Shown here piece after piece: positions 43,216 to 56,749 of a stretch of DNA of 64,000 nt. Numbering within the stretch: position 1 is the stretch's first letter; each line of letters starts with the position of its first letter. Source of the stretch: Dipteris shenzhenensis (lineage: Eukaryota; Polypodiophyta; Polypodiopsida; Gleicheniales); NCBI GenBank assembly GCA_047967505.1, contig CM106539.1, one strand, 5' to 3'. Below the pieces are notes generated by a model. The model searched no databases and had not been told where the DNA came from. It worked only from the letters and a program-made list of their open reading frames with translations. The position numbers and the translations under genes are program-made.

Positions 43216-46206
43216 TTCAATCCCAAAGAGGATTTCAACTATCAAGTCGACCAAGTGGAACAGGATCCTTGGTACATCGACAGTGGTGCATCATCTCATA
43301 TGACAAATCATCAAGAATGGTTCACATAAATGAAGCCATTAGAAGGTCAAAAGAATGTCATCTACACAGCAGACAATACACCGAATCTGGTTTAAGGGAT
43401 AGGTGTTATCCCTATGAACAATTTCAATGGTACAAAAGGATTAGTCAAAGATGTGCTCAATGTTCCGAAGCTCAGCAAGAACCTTTTGTCAGTAGGTCAA
43501 ATGACGGAACACAACTACAAAGTCATCTTCGACGGTGATGAATGCACTATCAGAGACAAATCCAAAAGAGGTCAACTAGTAGCAAAAGGTGTCAAGAAAG
43601 GATGCTTATACCAAATGCTAGCTACAGTACTAGATAAGCATGCCATGTCAGCTCAAATGCAACATATGCCACTATCTGCAAAATGGCACAAGATATATGG
43701 TCATGTGAACTTCAAGTACTTGTTAGATCTCAGGAATCAAAAGAACCAACTTTGTCAGAAGTACCTCTTGTGCATGAGGTATTCTTGATTTGATTCATAC
43801 AGATGTATGGGGTTATGCCCAGACCCGCAGCATCAACATTTCACTTTACTACTTGACCTTCATCGACGACTACAGCAGATATTGTTGGGTCTACTTTCTG
43901 AAAGAGAAATCTGAAGTGTTTTCCAGATTTCAAGAATTCAAAGCCATGGTAGAGAACCAGACAGGCAGAAAGATCAAGGTCATGAGATCAGACAGAGGAG
44001 GTGAATACATGTCTTCAGCATTCATGAACTTTTGCAAAAATCACGGCATTCGAAGACAATTCACATGTGCAGATACTCCTCAGCAGAATGCAAGAGTGGA
44101 AAGGAAGAATGGGACTTTAGTAGACAGTGCTAGAGCAATGCTTAGTGAAAAGCATCTTCCGAATCAGTATAAGGCAGAAGCAATAGCTACAGCTAACTAC
44201 TTGCTTAATCAGCTTCCTACCGAACCGATACAAGGTATGACTCCTTATGAAGCATTCACTGGACACAAGCCACGCATTGGGCATCTCCACATATTTGGTT
44301 GCATAGCATATGCCCACATACATGTTGATCATCGCACGAAATTGGATGCGAAGTCACGCAAATGCATCATGGTTGGCTATAGTGAAGAAAGCAAAGCATA
44401 CAAATTGTATGATCCCATCAACCGCAAAGTCATTATCTGCAGAGATGTTATCTTTGATGAGGAATCAGAATGGAAAACCTCACTTACACAGGAAATAGAA
44501 GCATCGTCTTCACAGTCATCTACAGAACAAGTTGATGAAGAAGAGCAAGAATTGCCAGCAACACCCCAAGCAGAGCCACAGCAGCTCAGACGGTCTACTA
44601 GGGAAAGCAGACCACCAGCCAGATTGACATATGCTCAGAAAGGCAAAGCAATTCAGGTGGAAACCACCAACTATGCTCTTATGACTACCATCATGGCTAC
44701 AGAAGAGCCAGTGTACTTCAAAGATGCAGTAGACAAGCCAGAATGGCAAACTACTATGAATGAAGAAATGGATGCTTTGTATAAAAATAACACTTGGGAA
44801 TTATGCGACCTTCCACCAGGAAAGAAGGCCATAGCGAACAAATGGGTATACAAAGTGAAGTACAATCCAGATGGTAGTATTCAAAGATATAAAGCCAGAT
44901 TAGTTGCAAAAGGATTTGCACAACAATATGGTCAAGATTATGATGAGACTTATGCTCCAGTAGCAAAGATCGATTCCATACGGTTCTTGATATCACTAGC
45001 GACACTTAGTAAATGGAATGTGTATCAGCTCGATGTCAAGAATGCATTTCTCAATGGTTATCTAGATGAGGAAGTCTACATGCAACAACCAGCTGGTTAT
45101 GTTGAACCAGGAAAGGAGAACAAGGATTGCCATCTCAAGAAAAGTCTCTATGGCTTAAGCAAGCACCCAGAAGTTGGTACAGTAGAATTGACAAGTATTT
45201 TGCTGATCTGGGATACATGAAGTCCAATGCAGATCATACTCTCTACTACAAAGTTCAAGGGGAAGACATTACTATTGCACTTTTGTACATAGATGATCTG
45301 ATTGTGACAGGAAGCAAGGATAGCTTCATTAGAAAATTAAAACAAGACTTATATGCAGAGTTTGACATGAAAGATCTTGGACTTATGCACTATTGTCTTG
45401 GAATTGAGTTCTGGAGGGATTCAAATAGCACATTCATGAGTCAACTCAAGTATGTTGACAGTCTCCTGAAGAAGTTTCATATGGCAGATTGCAAGATTGC
45501 AGCCACTCCCATGGAACAGAGTTTGAAACTTACTAAAGGTTCAGAAAAGCCTACAGTCAATGACAGATACTACATGCAACTCATTGGATCTCTTATATAT
45601 CTGACAATCACACGGCCAGATATTTGTTATGCAGTAAGCTCACTAGCACAGTTTATGGCAAATCCAAAAGAGTCTCACTGGAATGTAGCCAAAAGAGTCT
45701 TGAGATACATCAGAGGTACAAGACAGTTTGGGCCGATAGAATACAGAGGAAGTCATCCACGGTTGCATGGATACTATGACAGTGACTATGCTAGAGATCA
45801 TGAGACCAGGAGATTGACACAGAGATATGCATTTTTCCTTGGTCAAGGTGCTATATCATGGTTGTCAAACAAACAGCCAACTGTTTCTTTGTCTTCGACT
45901 GAATCAGAATATAGAGCACTCACTACAGGTGCATGTGAGGCTATATGGCTCAAAAGACTATTGTCAGAAACAGATTACTTTGATGAGTCAAAGCCAACAA
46001 CAATATACTGTGATAATCAATCAGCTCAAGCATTGGACAAAAATCTAGTATATCACTCCAGGACAAAGCACATTGATGTCAGAGAGCACTTCATCAGAGA
46101 AAGAGTGTTACTTGGTGACATCACACTGCAGCATTGTGATAGCAAAGAGAATGTTGCAAACATCTTTACCAAACCACTCGGTAAAGAGCTATTCGAGAAA
46201 CACTGA
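43216..46206 (+). pseudogene. Copia element 2 Pol (protease, integrase, RT, RNase H), inactivated
   Basis: Protease has WYIDSGASSHM at about 43270 with two downstream stops. Integrase begins as GHVNFKYL and then appears to lack about 30 residues between the zinc finger and IHTDVWG (43790). Its core retains D (TDVW), D (MRSDRGGEY) and E (ARVERKN). The RT frame breaks at about 45155, where one base is missing in the YGLKQAPR motif, and resumes to YIDDLIV and an RNase H (YDSDYARD, SSTESEY) ending at 46206. It is more diverged and less intact than the young pol at 14831-18202. Confidence 0.88.
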
Positions 46207-46344
46207 CTAGCTCTTGGTTTGATGTAGAGGAAGGACATTCCCATTAAAGGGGTGTGATGGAATGTAATGCTCAGTCCTTCTTCGATTCCCAGAATCATCA
46301 TCTTGAGGGAAGGCCTACTTCATGATGTTGATCTTGAGGGAAGG

Positions 46345-46604
46345 TGTTGAGAGTTCATGCTCAACATCATGTGATCATGTGTGCATAGCACCATCACGTG
46401 ATCATATGTGCATACTAGCACTAACCTTATAGAGTGCTATAAAGGAAAGGGTTAGATTCCCTAACCCTAACCCTAAAACGGTTTGTATATATTCTATTTT
46501 TTCAACTAAATCTAGTGTACAGTTAGTCATTTGTGGTGTGCTCTCTAGCTATGCCCTCTCTCCTCATCTCCACTCTTCTCCTCTCCCCTCTTCATATTTT
46601 GTCA
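46345..46604 (+). repeat. 3' LTR of copia element 2
   Basis: 260 bp, same orientation as 24642-24898, preceded by TTGAGGGAAGG. The CCCTAACCCTAACCCTAA motif is conserved at 46459-46476. It is followed by the second CAAGG. Confidence 0.92.
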
Positions 46605-46900
46605 CAAGGGGCCTATTTCAAGTCATATAAGGTTTATGAGACTATGCACACTTTCCCCGTTTGGTCACCCTACATTCAAAATCTAGGTGGCTTCTCTCAT
46701 ATAAATGTCCTTGATATCTCCATTTAAAAATTCTCATTTCATGTCCATCTAGAAGATGTACCACTTTGAATAAGCTACCATTGCAATTATCATTGGTATT
46801 GCCTTCATTTGAGCTATGGGAGCAAGTGTCTCACTATAGTTGAAAACTATCATCAATACAAACCCCTTGGTCACAAGGGGGAAGTCAATGGATGGCTACA
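46605..46900 (-). pseudogene. Old copia reverse transcriptase fragment, right half
   Basis: After the target duplication (46605-46609) the minus strand reads, with frame shifts, PMIIAMVAYSKW then MDMK-x-EFLNGDI (family MDVKNAFLNGDL) and an L-x-L-E-like end at the insertion point. It continues on the other side of the inserted element with LEQAS-like residues and the YVDD motif at 24477. The two halves flank copia element 2 exactly as a split gene should. Confidence 0.75.
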
Positions 46901-48204
46901 ATGGTTAAACCTTGATCCTTTGTTCAGTCAAACCTTGATACTTTGTTGAGTCGAACCTTGACACTTTGTTAAGTTTGAATACCCTAAGATTGACTTCAGC
47001 TAGATTTTAGAGATAGCAAGGTTGTACCAAGCACAAGAGAAGGAAGTCCATTAGAGGCTCTCCCACTTAGGTTTTATAGATAGCAAGGTTGTACCAACCA
47101 CAAGAGAACGAATTCCATTAGAGGGGATCCTCCTATCCACTCCACTCACTAGCACCTATGCTTTGTGCATGAGGGGATTTTAAGTACAAGGGGTGTGTAA
47201 GAAGCATTCTCAATTGAGGAACTCATTGAATACTAAATTAGCTACTCATGGAGTGCATGAATCTTATCAGGTCAAGATGGTGAATACCACTAGTGGGTGA
47301 AGTTGAGCAAGAGTATAGAGGGTTCAGTGGCCTATTAAGGTGCATGTAGCCATCATAGCAAAATTTTGTTCTGGGCTACATGCAATTAAGGCAAGGAAGG
47401 CATAGTTTATTTGAATATTTTGTACTTGGCATCTATCCATAGGTACTTTTCCACAATTAAAAGGATAGTTTATGCCTTGGAGAGCTCTGAGTAGTCCTTT
47501 CCATTAAGTTGGTGGAGGTAGAGATCCAATACCTAGGAGGATCAACATTTAGACAAGCAACAACAAGCCGGAAAAATTCCTAGAAAGACAACTAGAAGAG
47601 TATTACCAAGAGAGGAGTAGTTTCTAGGAGGTGTCCAAATGTTCTCGATGACTAGATGAGAAAGCATAAAGAAGTGGTAATCAATTTGGATGATTACCGT
47701 AATCCACCTCTTAAGAGGCAAAGTCAAAGATTTTTCAAGATGAGGGTCCTGGTATTACTCTTCAACATAGCTTGAAGAATAATATTTTGAATTTTCCTTT
47801 AGTGGCCACTATGATTGCTCAAATCCCAAGCCTAGGCCCACTATTAGATTAGGCAATGTTTTATGAAAACAAAACGAAAGCAAAAAAAGAAAAGCAATGA
47901 TTTAAAAAAATAACCCTAAAAAAATCAAAAGACCTTACCTCCTCTCTCCAAGGTCAAAATCTGCATGGCCTGCTCCCTTCAACAAATCAACATCTAAATT
48001 TCGTCATCCATGCTCCCCTTCAATGAATTAAAATTGGCTCCTTAATTCATCATCCAAGCTCATGGCATCATCATTCTACTCTCAAAATTCAACATCCTGA
48101 ATTTTGAGAGCATTGAAGTTGCATCAAGTGTGTGTGAGCTAATTCTTTGTGTGATATGTAAATGTAGCTAAACTACAACAAGTGGGTGTTGCTCAATGCT
48201 AGCT
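46901..48204. other. Unannotated spacer, probable old repeat
   Basis: Contains small duplications (CCTTGATMCTTTGTTNAGTC about 46912-46970; TAGATAGCAAGGTTGTACCAA at about 47010 and 47082). No domain or LTR edge was recognised. Confidence 0.4.
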
Positions 48205-48505
48205 ACTCACCCCTTCTCCCGCCTCTCCATCTCTACCCTCGGGCTCCGTATTCCCTAGGCTACCTCCGTTGCCTCTCGCACCTCTGTCCATTCCTCCGCA
48301 GCCTTTCCTTGGCCTGAAAACACATTATCTCCAGAACTACTCTCACAATATGCCCCCTGTTAATGAACCTGCTTATCCCTACACACAGCCCGCTTGCATC
48401 ATCCCTCCACCAAGGAGTAAACAGCCTATTGAATGCTGGCACAAAAATGGCAATGGAACCCTCCAGTGCATAATTCGTGGGAGCTTTCGGACCCAGCTTG
48501 AATGA
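48205..48505 (+). CDS. Proline-rich frame of unknown nature
   Basis: Open for about 100 codons without an ATG at the start. The first part is Pro/Ser/Leu-rich, then LKTHYLQNYSHNMPPVNEP and a Cys/Trp-containing tail ending RGSFRTQLE. Composition is more balanced than in neighbouring repeats, so it could be an exon remnant or captured gene piece. I recognise no family. Downstream, two near copies of TTGAGYAGGATGAAGCACC lie at about 48530 and 48588. Confidence 0.2.
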
Positions 48506-48949
48506 TATCATCGTCAGCAGGCCGTGATTTGAGCAGGATGAAGCACCCTATTCCGTAGGTGCTCTTTCCTTGCCCTTTCTCCCTCAGGTTGAGTAGGATG
48601 AAGCACCATGTTCCGTAGGTGCTCTTTCCCTGCCCTTTCTTGCACCATTGGCCGAGCTCCCAAAATTCATTATCGTCATTCTCCAGCCTGCTTCCGAAAT
48701 TCATCATTGTCATCCTCCTCTCGAAATCGGCATCCATAGTCCGGAATTGATATGTGCTGCTTGTCATGTCAAATCTTCATGAGATTTGAGAAGCTGCTGG
48801 TTTCGTTCGTGCAATCCACAAGAAGTTTAGAAACTAAAGGAAGGCGATAACGATCCATCTGGCAAGAGATGAATCGATACGTAGGTTTGGCATCTTGGGA
48901 TTTTGCTTTCTTGACTCTCATCCTACAAATTGGTTTCATCAAATTCCTC

Positions 48950-49033
48950 CTCCTATGCTTTCTTCTCTCCTACGATGCTCTCCTCTCCCTCCTATGCTCC
49001 CTTCTCTCCTAAAGCTACTCTTTGCTGCAACTA

Positions 49034-49064
<31 letters not shown>

Positions 49065-49110
49065 TCTCTCTCTCGTGTAACTCTCACGCCGCTCATGCTC
49101 TCTCTCACAC

Positions 49111-49143
<33 letters not shown>

Positions 49144-49160
49144 GCTCTCTCTAGCTCTCT
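48950..49160. repeat. Pyrimidine-rich and CT microsatellite tract
   Basis: TCTCCTMCKATGCTCTCC units followed by (CT)n runs at about 49033-49075 and 49108-49160. Marks the left edge of the large palindrome region. Confidence 0.85.
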
Positions 49161-49329
49161 CAACTTCAACTTGAAATTGTATTGCAAATGCAAATTCAAA
49201 TTCAAAATTGAAATGTTCCATTTTAACATTATAATTTTTTGAACTTAAATTTTTAAATTTGAAGAAAGTTTTGAATTCTAAATTCAAATTTCCCGCCTAA
49301 TTTTGAATTTTTTTCACAAGGCAAGTTGA

Positions 49330-49642
49330 AGTTTGGAGAATGGCACTAGTGCCATTCTCCACAACATCATATGAATATTTGAAGAATGGCACCCATGCCA
49401 TTCATCACATGGAGAATTTCTCCTCAATTGACCATCTAGCTTGATTTTTAGACCTTATGACCTAAGATTTTTAGACCTTTTTAGACCTTAGGGCCATAAC
49501 AATTTGACCATATGCCATTATAGTTTCAACCATTTGCCACCACGGCTCAATCCTTTGACCTCATGCAAATGATTTCCACCATATGTAAAAGATTTGGCCA
49601 TAAAACTCTTCGTAGGTTATCACCATATGGATAAGGTTTTGA

Positions 49643-49684
<42 letters not shown>

Positions 49685-50260
49685 CAATGGTACCAGTGCC
49701 ATTCTCTAACCATCATCTGTGACAATTTGACATGCATGGAATAACTATATGATTTGAACTTTGGAGAATGGCACTAGTGCCATTCTCCACATCATATGAA
49801 TATTTGAAGAATGGCGCTAGTGCCATTCATACATAGAGAATGGAGAATGGCACTAGTGCCACACTCCTCAATCCTTGTGATTGATGGCATAGGTGACAAT
49901 ATCAATATTTTACTCATATGGTGTGGTGGACAATGGCACTGGTGCCATTCTCTAACCATCATCTGCAATAACATTGACATCTAGGGAATGGGACCTAAAC
50001 CATTGTGTGTAATCCATGAGATTCATCAATATATGGCTAAAGTTTTGACATCTAGCCTGATGTTTAGACATTATGTCCTAAGATTTTAAAACCTTTTTAG
50101 ACTTTAGAGCCATAATATTTGGACCATATGGCATTATATTTTTGACCATTTGTCACCATGGCTTAATCCTCTAGCCTCATGCAATTGATTTCCACCATAA
50201 CCAAAAGATTTGGCCATAAAACTCTTCATAGGTTATCATTATATGGATAAGGTTTTGACC

Positions 50261-50320
<60 letters not shown>

Positions 50321-51279
50321 ATTATATGAATATTTTGAGAATGGCACCAATGCCATTCATCAAATGGAGAATAGAGAATGGAACTAGTGCCATTCTCCTC
50401 AATCCACGTGTGTCATTTTCCTTAATCTAATGGCATTCATCTCATGGAGAATGGAGAATGGCACTGGTGTCATTCTCCTCAATCCAATGCCAATCATCAC
50501 ATGGAGAATCGAGAATGGCACTGGTGTCATTCTCCTCAATCCATGTGTGTCATTCTCCTCAAACCATGTGTGCCATTCTCCTCAATGCAATACCATTCAA
50601 TCACATGGAGACTGGAGAATGGTGAATGGGACTTGTGACATTCTCCTCAATCCTTGTGATTAATGGCATAGGTGCCACTGTGAATATAATCATATGGCAC
50701 TAGTGCCACTCTCTAACCATCATCTGTGATAATTTGACATACATGAAATAATTTGAATTCTATATGAGTTGAAGTTTGGAGAATGGAACTGGTGCCATTC
50801 TCCACAACATCATATGCATATTTGAAGAATGGCACTAGTGCCATTCATACATAGAGAATGGAGAATGGCACTGGTGCCATTCTACTCAATCCTTGTGATT
50901 AATGGCACATGTGTCAGTATCAATATTATAATCATATGGTGTGGTGGACTATGGCACCAATGCCATTCTCTAACCATCATTTTTTACAACATTGACATCT
51001 AGGGAATCACACCTGAACCATTGTGTCAATCTATGAGATTAATCACTATATGGTTAAAATATTGACCATCTAGCCTAATTTTTGGACATTATGACCTAAG
51101 ATTTTTAGATTTTTTCAAACCTTAGGGCCATAATATTTGGATCATATGGCATTTAATGTTTGAGCATTTGCCACCATGGCTTAATCCTTTGGCCTCATGC
51201 AATCGATTTCCACCATAAGAAAAAGATTTGGCCATAAAACTCTTCATAGGTTATCACTATATGGAAAAGGTTTTGACCA

Positions 51280-51376
<97 letters not shown>

Positions 51377-51912
51377 ATTATATGAATATTTAGAAAATGG
51401 CACCAATGCCAATCATTAAATGCAAAATGGAGAATGGCATTGGTACCATTCTCCTCAATTCATGTATGTCATTCTCCTCAATCCAATTCCATTCATCACA
51501 TGGAGAAGGGAGAATGGCACTGGTGTCATTCTCCTAAATCCATGTGTGCTATTCTCCTCAATCCAATGCCATTCATCAAATGGAGAATGGAGAATAGCAC
51601 TCGTGCTATTCTCCTCAATCCTTGTGATTAATGGCATAGGTGCCAGTTGCAATATAATCATATGGTGCTGTGGAAAATGGCACCAGTGCCATTCTCTAAC
51701 CATCATCTATGACAACATGGACATATAGGGAATCATTTGAATTATATATGAGTTGAAGTTTGGAGAATGGAACTGGTGTCATTCTCTACAACATCATATG
51801 AATATTTGAAGAATGGCACCAATGCCATTCATGCAATTGATTTCCACCATAAGAAAAATATTTGGCCATAAAACACTTCATTGGTTATCATCATATGAAT
51901 AAGGTTTTGACC

Positions 51913-51957
<45 letters not shown>

Positions 51958-54900
51958 ATTTGAATATTTGGAGAATGGCACCAATGCCATTCATCAAATG
52001 GAGAATGGAGATTGGCAATGGTGCCATTCTCCTCAATCCACGTGTGTCATTCTCCTCAATCCAATGCCATTCATCACATGGAGAATGGAGAATGGCACTA
52101 GTGTCATTATCCTCAATCCAATGAAATTCATCACATGGAGAATGGAGAATGGAATTGGTGTCATTCTCCTCAATCCATATGTGGCATTCTCCTCAATCCA
52201 TGTGTGCCATTCTTCTCAATCCAATGTCATTCATCACTTGGATTTTTTGGACAATGGCACCAGTGCCATTCTCCAATCATCATTTGTTATGTTCCACTAG
52301 CATGATAATGGACATTCTACACAATATCAGATGATTATAATGACACGAGTAACATTATCCTACCATCATGAGTTAGAACCATTATCACCAAAAGATCAAA
52401 TTTAGTTTTAGAGAATGGCACTGGTGCCATTGTCCCCACAACTCTATATGAATATTTGGGACATGGCACCAGTACCATTGATCACATGGAGAATGGAGAA
52501 TGGCATTAGTTCCATCCTCCACAATCCATGTGATGAATGGTACTGGTTCCATTCTCCAAATAATCACAAAGAGTTATGCACAATGGCACTAGTACCAATT
52601 CTATAGTCATCATGTGTTAGGTTCTTATACATAGTAGTTGGGAGGACTCTAATGTGATAACCCTAACATCATGTTTTGTGTTCCACTGGTAGAATAACTT
52701 TGACATCTGGAGAATGGAACTTGTGCTATTCTCGGCAATCCATTTGATGAGTAGCACTAGTGTCATTCTCCACAAAGTCATGTAGGATGGCACCATTGGC
52801 AATCTCCACAAGCTCTCATGTAGTATGGCACCGGTGCCATTCTCCACAAACTCCTATTGAGATTGGCATAAGTTCTTAGATGGATTTGAGGAGAATGGCA
52901 TCAGTGCCATTCATCATATGGAGAATGGATAATGGCATTGGTGCCATCCCCCACAGTCCATGTGATGAATGTCACTGGTGCCATTCTTCAAAAAATCAGA
53001 TGGTATTGTGGGCAATGGTACTAGAGAAATTGACCAAATAATCATATGATGTTGAGAATGACATCAATGCCATTCATCACATGAAGAATAGAGAATAGCA
53101 CTCGTGACATTCTAATCATATGATGTTGTGAAGAATGGCACTGGTGCCATTCTCCAACCATCATGTGCTATGGAGAATGGAATCCGTATCATTCTCCATA
53201 ATATCATATGAGTTTTTAGACAATGGCACCACTACCATTCTTCAACCATCATTTGTTATGTTTGACATCTGGAGAATGGAACTTGTGCCATTCTTGACAA
53301 TCCATGTGATGAATGGCACTGGCATCATTCTCCACAAGGTCATGTAGTATGGCACCACTGCTAATCTCCACTTGCTCTAATGGAGTATGGCACCGGTGCC
53401 ATTCTCCACAAACTCCCATCCAGATTGGATTTAGTCCTCATGAATATGAGGAGAATGGCACTGGTGCCATTCTCCAAAACATCATGTGTTTACTTTGAGA
53501 ATGACACTGGTACCATTCATCACATGGAGAATGGAGAATGACATTGGTGTCATCCTCCACAATTCATGTGATGACAGTCACTAATACCATTCTCCAAATA
53601 ATCAGATGGTGTTGTGGGCAATGGTACCAGTGCCATTAACCAAATAATCATATGACGTGATTGAGAATGGCATCATCACAGGGAGAATAGAGAATAGCAG
53701 TGGTAACATTCTCCAAATAGACATATGATGTTTTGGAGAATGGCACCGGTGCCATTCTTGAATGATCATGTGCTGTGGAGAATAGCTATGTTGTGGAGAA
53801 TGGAACTACTACCATTTTCCAACCATCATGTGTTAGGTTCCTCTCAAATTTCCTATGAGAAAAATCTCATGTGTCAACATTGGCACCTGGAGAATGACAC
53901 TGGTGCCATCCTCTTAAATCCATAGTTGAATGAGCCTAGTGCCATTCTTGACAACATCATGGAGGATGGCACCAATTTCACTATCTACAAACTCTCATGC
54001 AGGATTCTCCACATATTCCTGTGGAGTATGGAACCAGTGCCATTATTCACAAACTCTGATTCAGATTGGCATTATGGTCATATGAATTTGAGGAGAATGG
54101 CACTAATGCCATTCTCCAAAACATCATGTGGTTACTTGGGGAATGGCACCACTGCCATTAATCAAATGGAGAATGGAGAATGGCATGTTCCATCCTCCAC
54201 AATCCATGTGATGAATGGCACTGGTGCCATTCTCCAAATAATTAGATGGTGTTGTGGACAATGGCACCAATACCATTTTATAGTCGTCATGTATTAGGTT
54301 CCTATACATATTATTTGGGAAGACTCTAATGTGATAACCTCACATCATGTGTTATGTTCCACTAGTAGGATCATGAACATTCTACACAACATCAGATGAT
54401 TATTTGGAAAATGAAACTAGTACTATTATCCTACCATCAGATGTAGTTTTAGAGAATGGTGCTGGTGCCATTGTCCACAACACTATATGAATATTTCGGG
54501 AATGACACCAGTGCCATTCATCACATGGAGAATGGAGAATAGAATTGGTTCCATCCTCCACAATGCATGTCATGAATGTTACTGGTGCCATTCTCCAAAT
54601 AATCAGATGGTGTTGTGGATAATGGTACCAGTGCCATTCACCAAATAATCATATGATGTGGTTGAGAATGGCATCATTGCCATTCAACACATGGAGAATA
54701 GAGAATAGCACTAGTGACATTCTCAACATAATCATATGATGTTGTGGAGAATGGCACCACTGCCATTCTCCAACCATCATGTGTTGTGGAGAATGGAACC
54801 AACATCATGTAGGATGGAACCAATTCCACTATCCACAAATGCTCATGCATGATTCTCCACATACTCTCATGGAATGGCACTGGTGCCATTCTTCACAAAC

Positions 54901-56470
54901 TCCCATTGAGATTGGCATTAGTTCTCAGATGAATTTTAGGAGAATGCCACTGGTACCATTCTCCAAAACTAGCATGTGGTTACTTGGAGAATGGCATCAG
55001 TGCCATTTATCACATGGAGAATAGAGAATTGCATTGGTGCCATCCTCCACAATCCATGTGGTAATTGTGACTCGTTCCACAAACTCACATGGAGATATGT
55101 TGTTCTAGCATTCTCTCAAGGATCATCAGATGAAATTGTGGAGAATGGAACTAGTGCCAATTCTTCAAAGAATCATATGATGTAATGGAGATTGATGTTA
55201 GTGCCATTCATGAAGAATGGCATTGGTTCCATCCTCCATAATCCATGTGATGAATGTCACTAGTGCCATTTTCCAAATAATCATAAAGTGTTGTCACCAA
55301 TGGCATTAGTACCATTCTATAGTCATCATGTGTTAGGTTCCTATACATTTTATTTGTGAAGACTCTAATGTGATAACCCTGATATCATGTTTTGTGTTCC
55401 ACTGGTAGGATAACTTTGATATCTAGAGAATGGAACTTGTTCCATTCTTGGCAATCCATGGGATGAATGGCACAAGTGCCATTATCCACAAGGTCATGTA
55501 GGATGACACCACTGCCAATCTCCATGAGCTCTCATGGAGTATGGCATGGGTGCCATTCTCCATAAACTCCCATTTAGATCAGCATTATTTCACAGATGAA
55601 TTTGAGGATATTGGCATTGGTGCCATTTTCCAAAACATCATGAGGTTACTTGAGAATGGCATCAGTGCCATTCATCACATGGAGAATGGAGAATAGCATT
55701 GGTCCCATCCTCCACAATCCACGTGATGAATGTCAGTGGTGCCATTCTCCAAAAAGTCTGATGGTGTTGTGGGAAATGGTACTAGTGCAATTCACCAAAT
55801 AATCATATGATGTGGTTGAGAATGACATTAGTGCCATTCAATACATGGAGAGCAGAGAATAGCACTGGTGACATTCTCCAAATAATCATATGATATTGTG
55901 GAGAATGGCACCAACCATCATGTGTTGTGGAGAATAGAATTGTTGTGGAGAATGGAACCAACATCATGGAGGATGGCACCAATTCCACTACCCACAAACT
56001 CTCATGCAGGATTCTTCACATACTCTCATGGAGTATGGCTACAAACTCCCATTGAGATTGGCATTAGTGCTAAAATGAATTTGAGGATAATGGCACTGGT
56101 GCCATTCTCCAAAACATCATGTGGTTACTTAGAGAATGACATTGGTTCCATTCATCACATGGAGGATGGAGGATGGCATTGGTGCCATCCTCAAAAATCC
56201 ATGTGATGAATGTCACTGGTGCCATTATCTAAATAATCATATGGTGTTGTTGACAGTGGTACTAGTGTCATTCATCACATGGAGAATAGAGAATAACACT
56301 TGCAACATTCTTCAAATAATCATATGATGTGGAGAATGGCACTGGTGCCATTGTCTAACCATCATATGTTGTGGGGAATGGAACGAATACCAATCTCTAA
56401 TCATCATTTATTAAGGTTCCTCCAAATTGTTTATGAGAAAAATCTCATGTGACAACCTTGGCATCTGAAT
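49330..56470. repeat. 7-kb array of GAGAATGGCACYRGTGCCATTCTC palindromes
   Basis: On the order of a hundred palindromes, estimated and not exactly counted, of a 24-bp consensus GAGAATGG-CACYRGTG-CCATTCTC. Many copies are perfect (e.g. about 49335, 49764, 53447), and others have compensating or single-sided changes. Typical spacing is 35 to 60 bp, with spacers rich in CATCATRTG, ATCCATGTGATGAATG and AATAATCAKATGGTGTTGTGG. In the left third they sit inside roughly 0.6 to 1-kb higher-order units with a GA microsatellite each. The same palindrome forms the array upstream of DUF7869 copy B. All six frames are partly open because the unit lacks stops; none of these frames is a gene. Confidence 0.92.
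49645..51955. repeat. GA microsatellites inside the palindrome array
   Basis: (GA)n runs at about 49648-49680, 50266-50318, 51283-51375 and 51918-51952. Each follows the same TATGRATAAGGTTTTGACCAA leader and so belongs to a repeating higher-order unit. Confidence 0.9.
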
Positions 56471-56749
56471 AATGGCATCAATGCCACTCTCTACAAACTC
56501 ACATGAACATTAGCATTAGTGCTATTGACATCTTGTGAAAAGTCTACATGGAGGATGACTCTAAACACTTATTTCATTAATTTTGGACTTGTCAATGTAC
56601 AAATTCATTTTTACATATACTTTTGGACTAGTTTTCAGATAAAATTTAAGAAAAACCCAATCTTCAAAGCACGTATAAAAACATAAAAACAAGCGTTTTT
56701 ATATATTTTTTTTAAGGACATGAAACTAAAATTATAAAATTTAACGCAG
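56471..56749. other. Spacer at the right edge of the palindrome array
   Basis: AT-rich. The block ACACTTATTTCATTAATTTTGGACT at about 56560 recurs in the same orientation at about 61648, upstream of the Ulp1-like gene. Confidence 0.45.

Larger units (their letters stand above)
24642..46604 (+). mobile_element. Ty1-copia element 2, with a 14.3-kb DNA transposon inserted in its leader
   Basis: Two plus-strand LTRs (24642-24898 and 46345-46604), a PBS at 24899, gag-pol remnants at 42079-46206, a PPT-like TTGAGGGAAGG before the 3' LTR and a CAAGG target duplication define one complete insertion. Without the nested DNA element (26268-40599) it would be about 7.6 kb. The LTRs differ by six substitutions and one 3-bp indel by eye. 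Gag and pol contain stops, a single-base frameshift in RT and a missing segment before the integrase core, so it is not autonomous. Confidence 0.88.

Noticed and set aside
49330-56470. CRISPR-like array (palindromic repeats with variable spacers)
   Set aside because: The window is plant nuclear DNA, spacing is irregular, there are no cas genes and repeats vary. It is a eukaryotic palindrome repeat.
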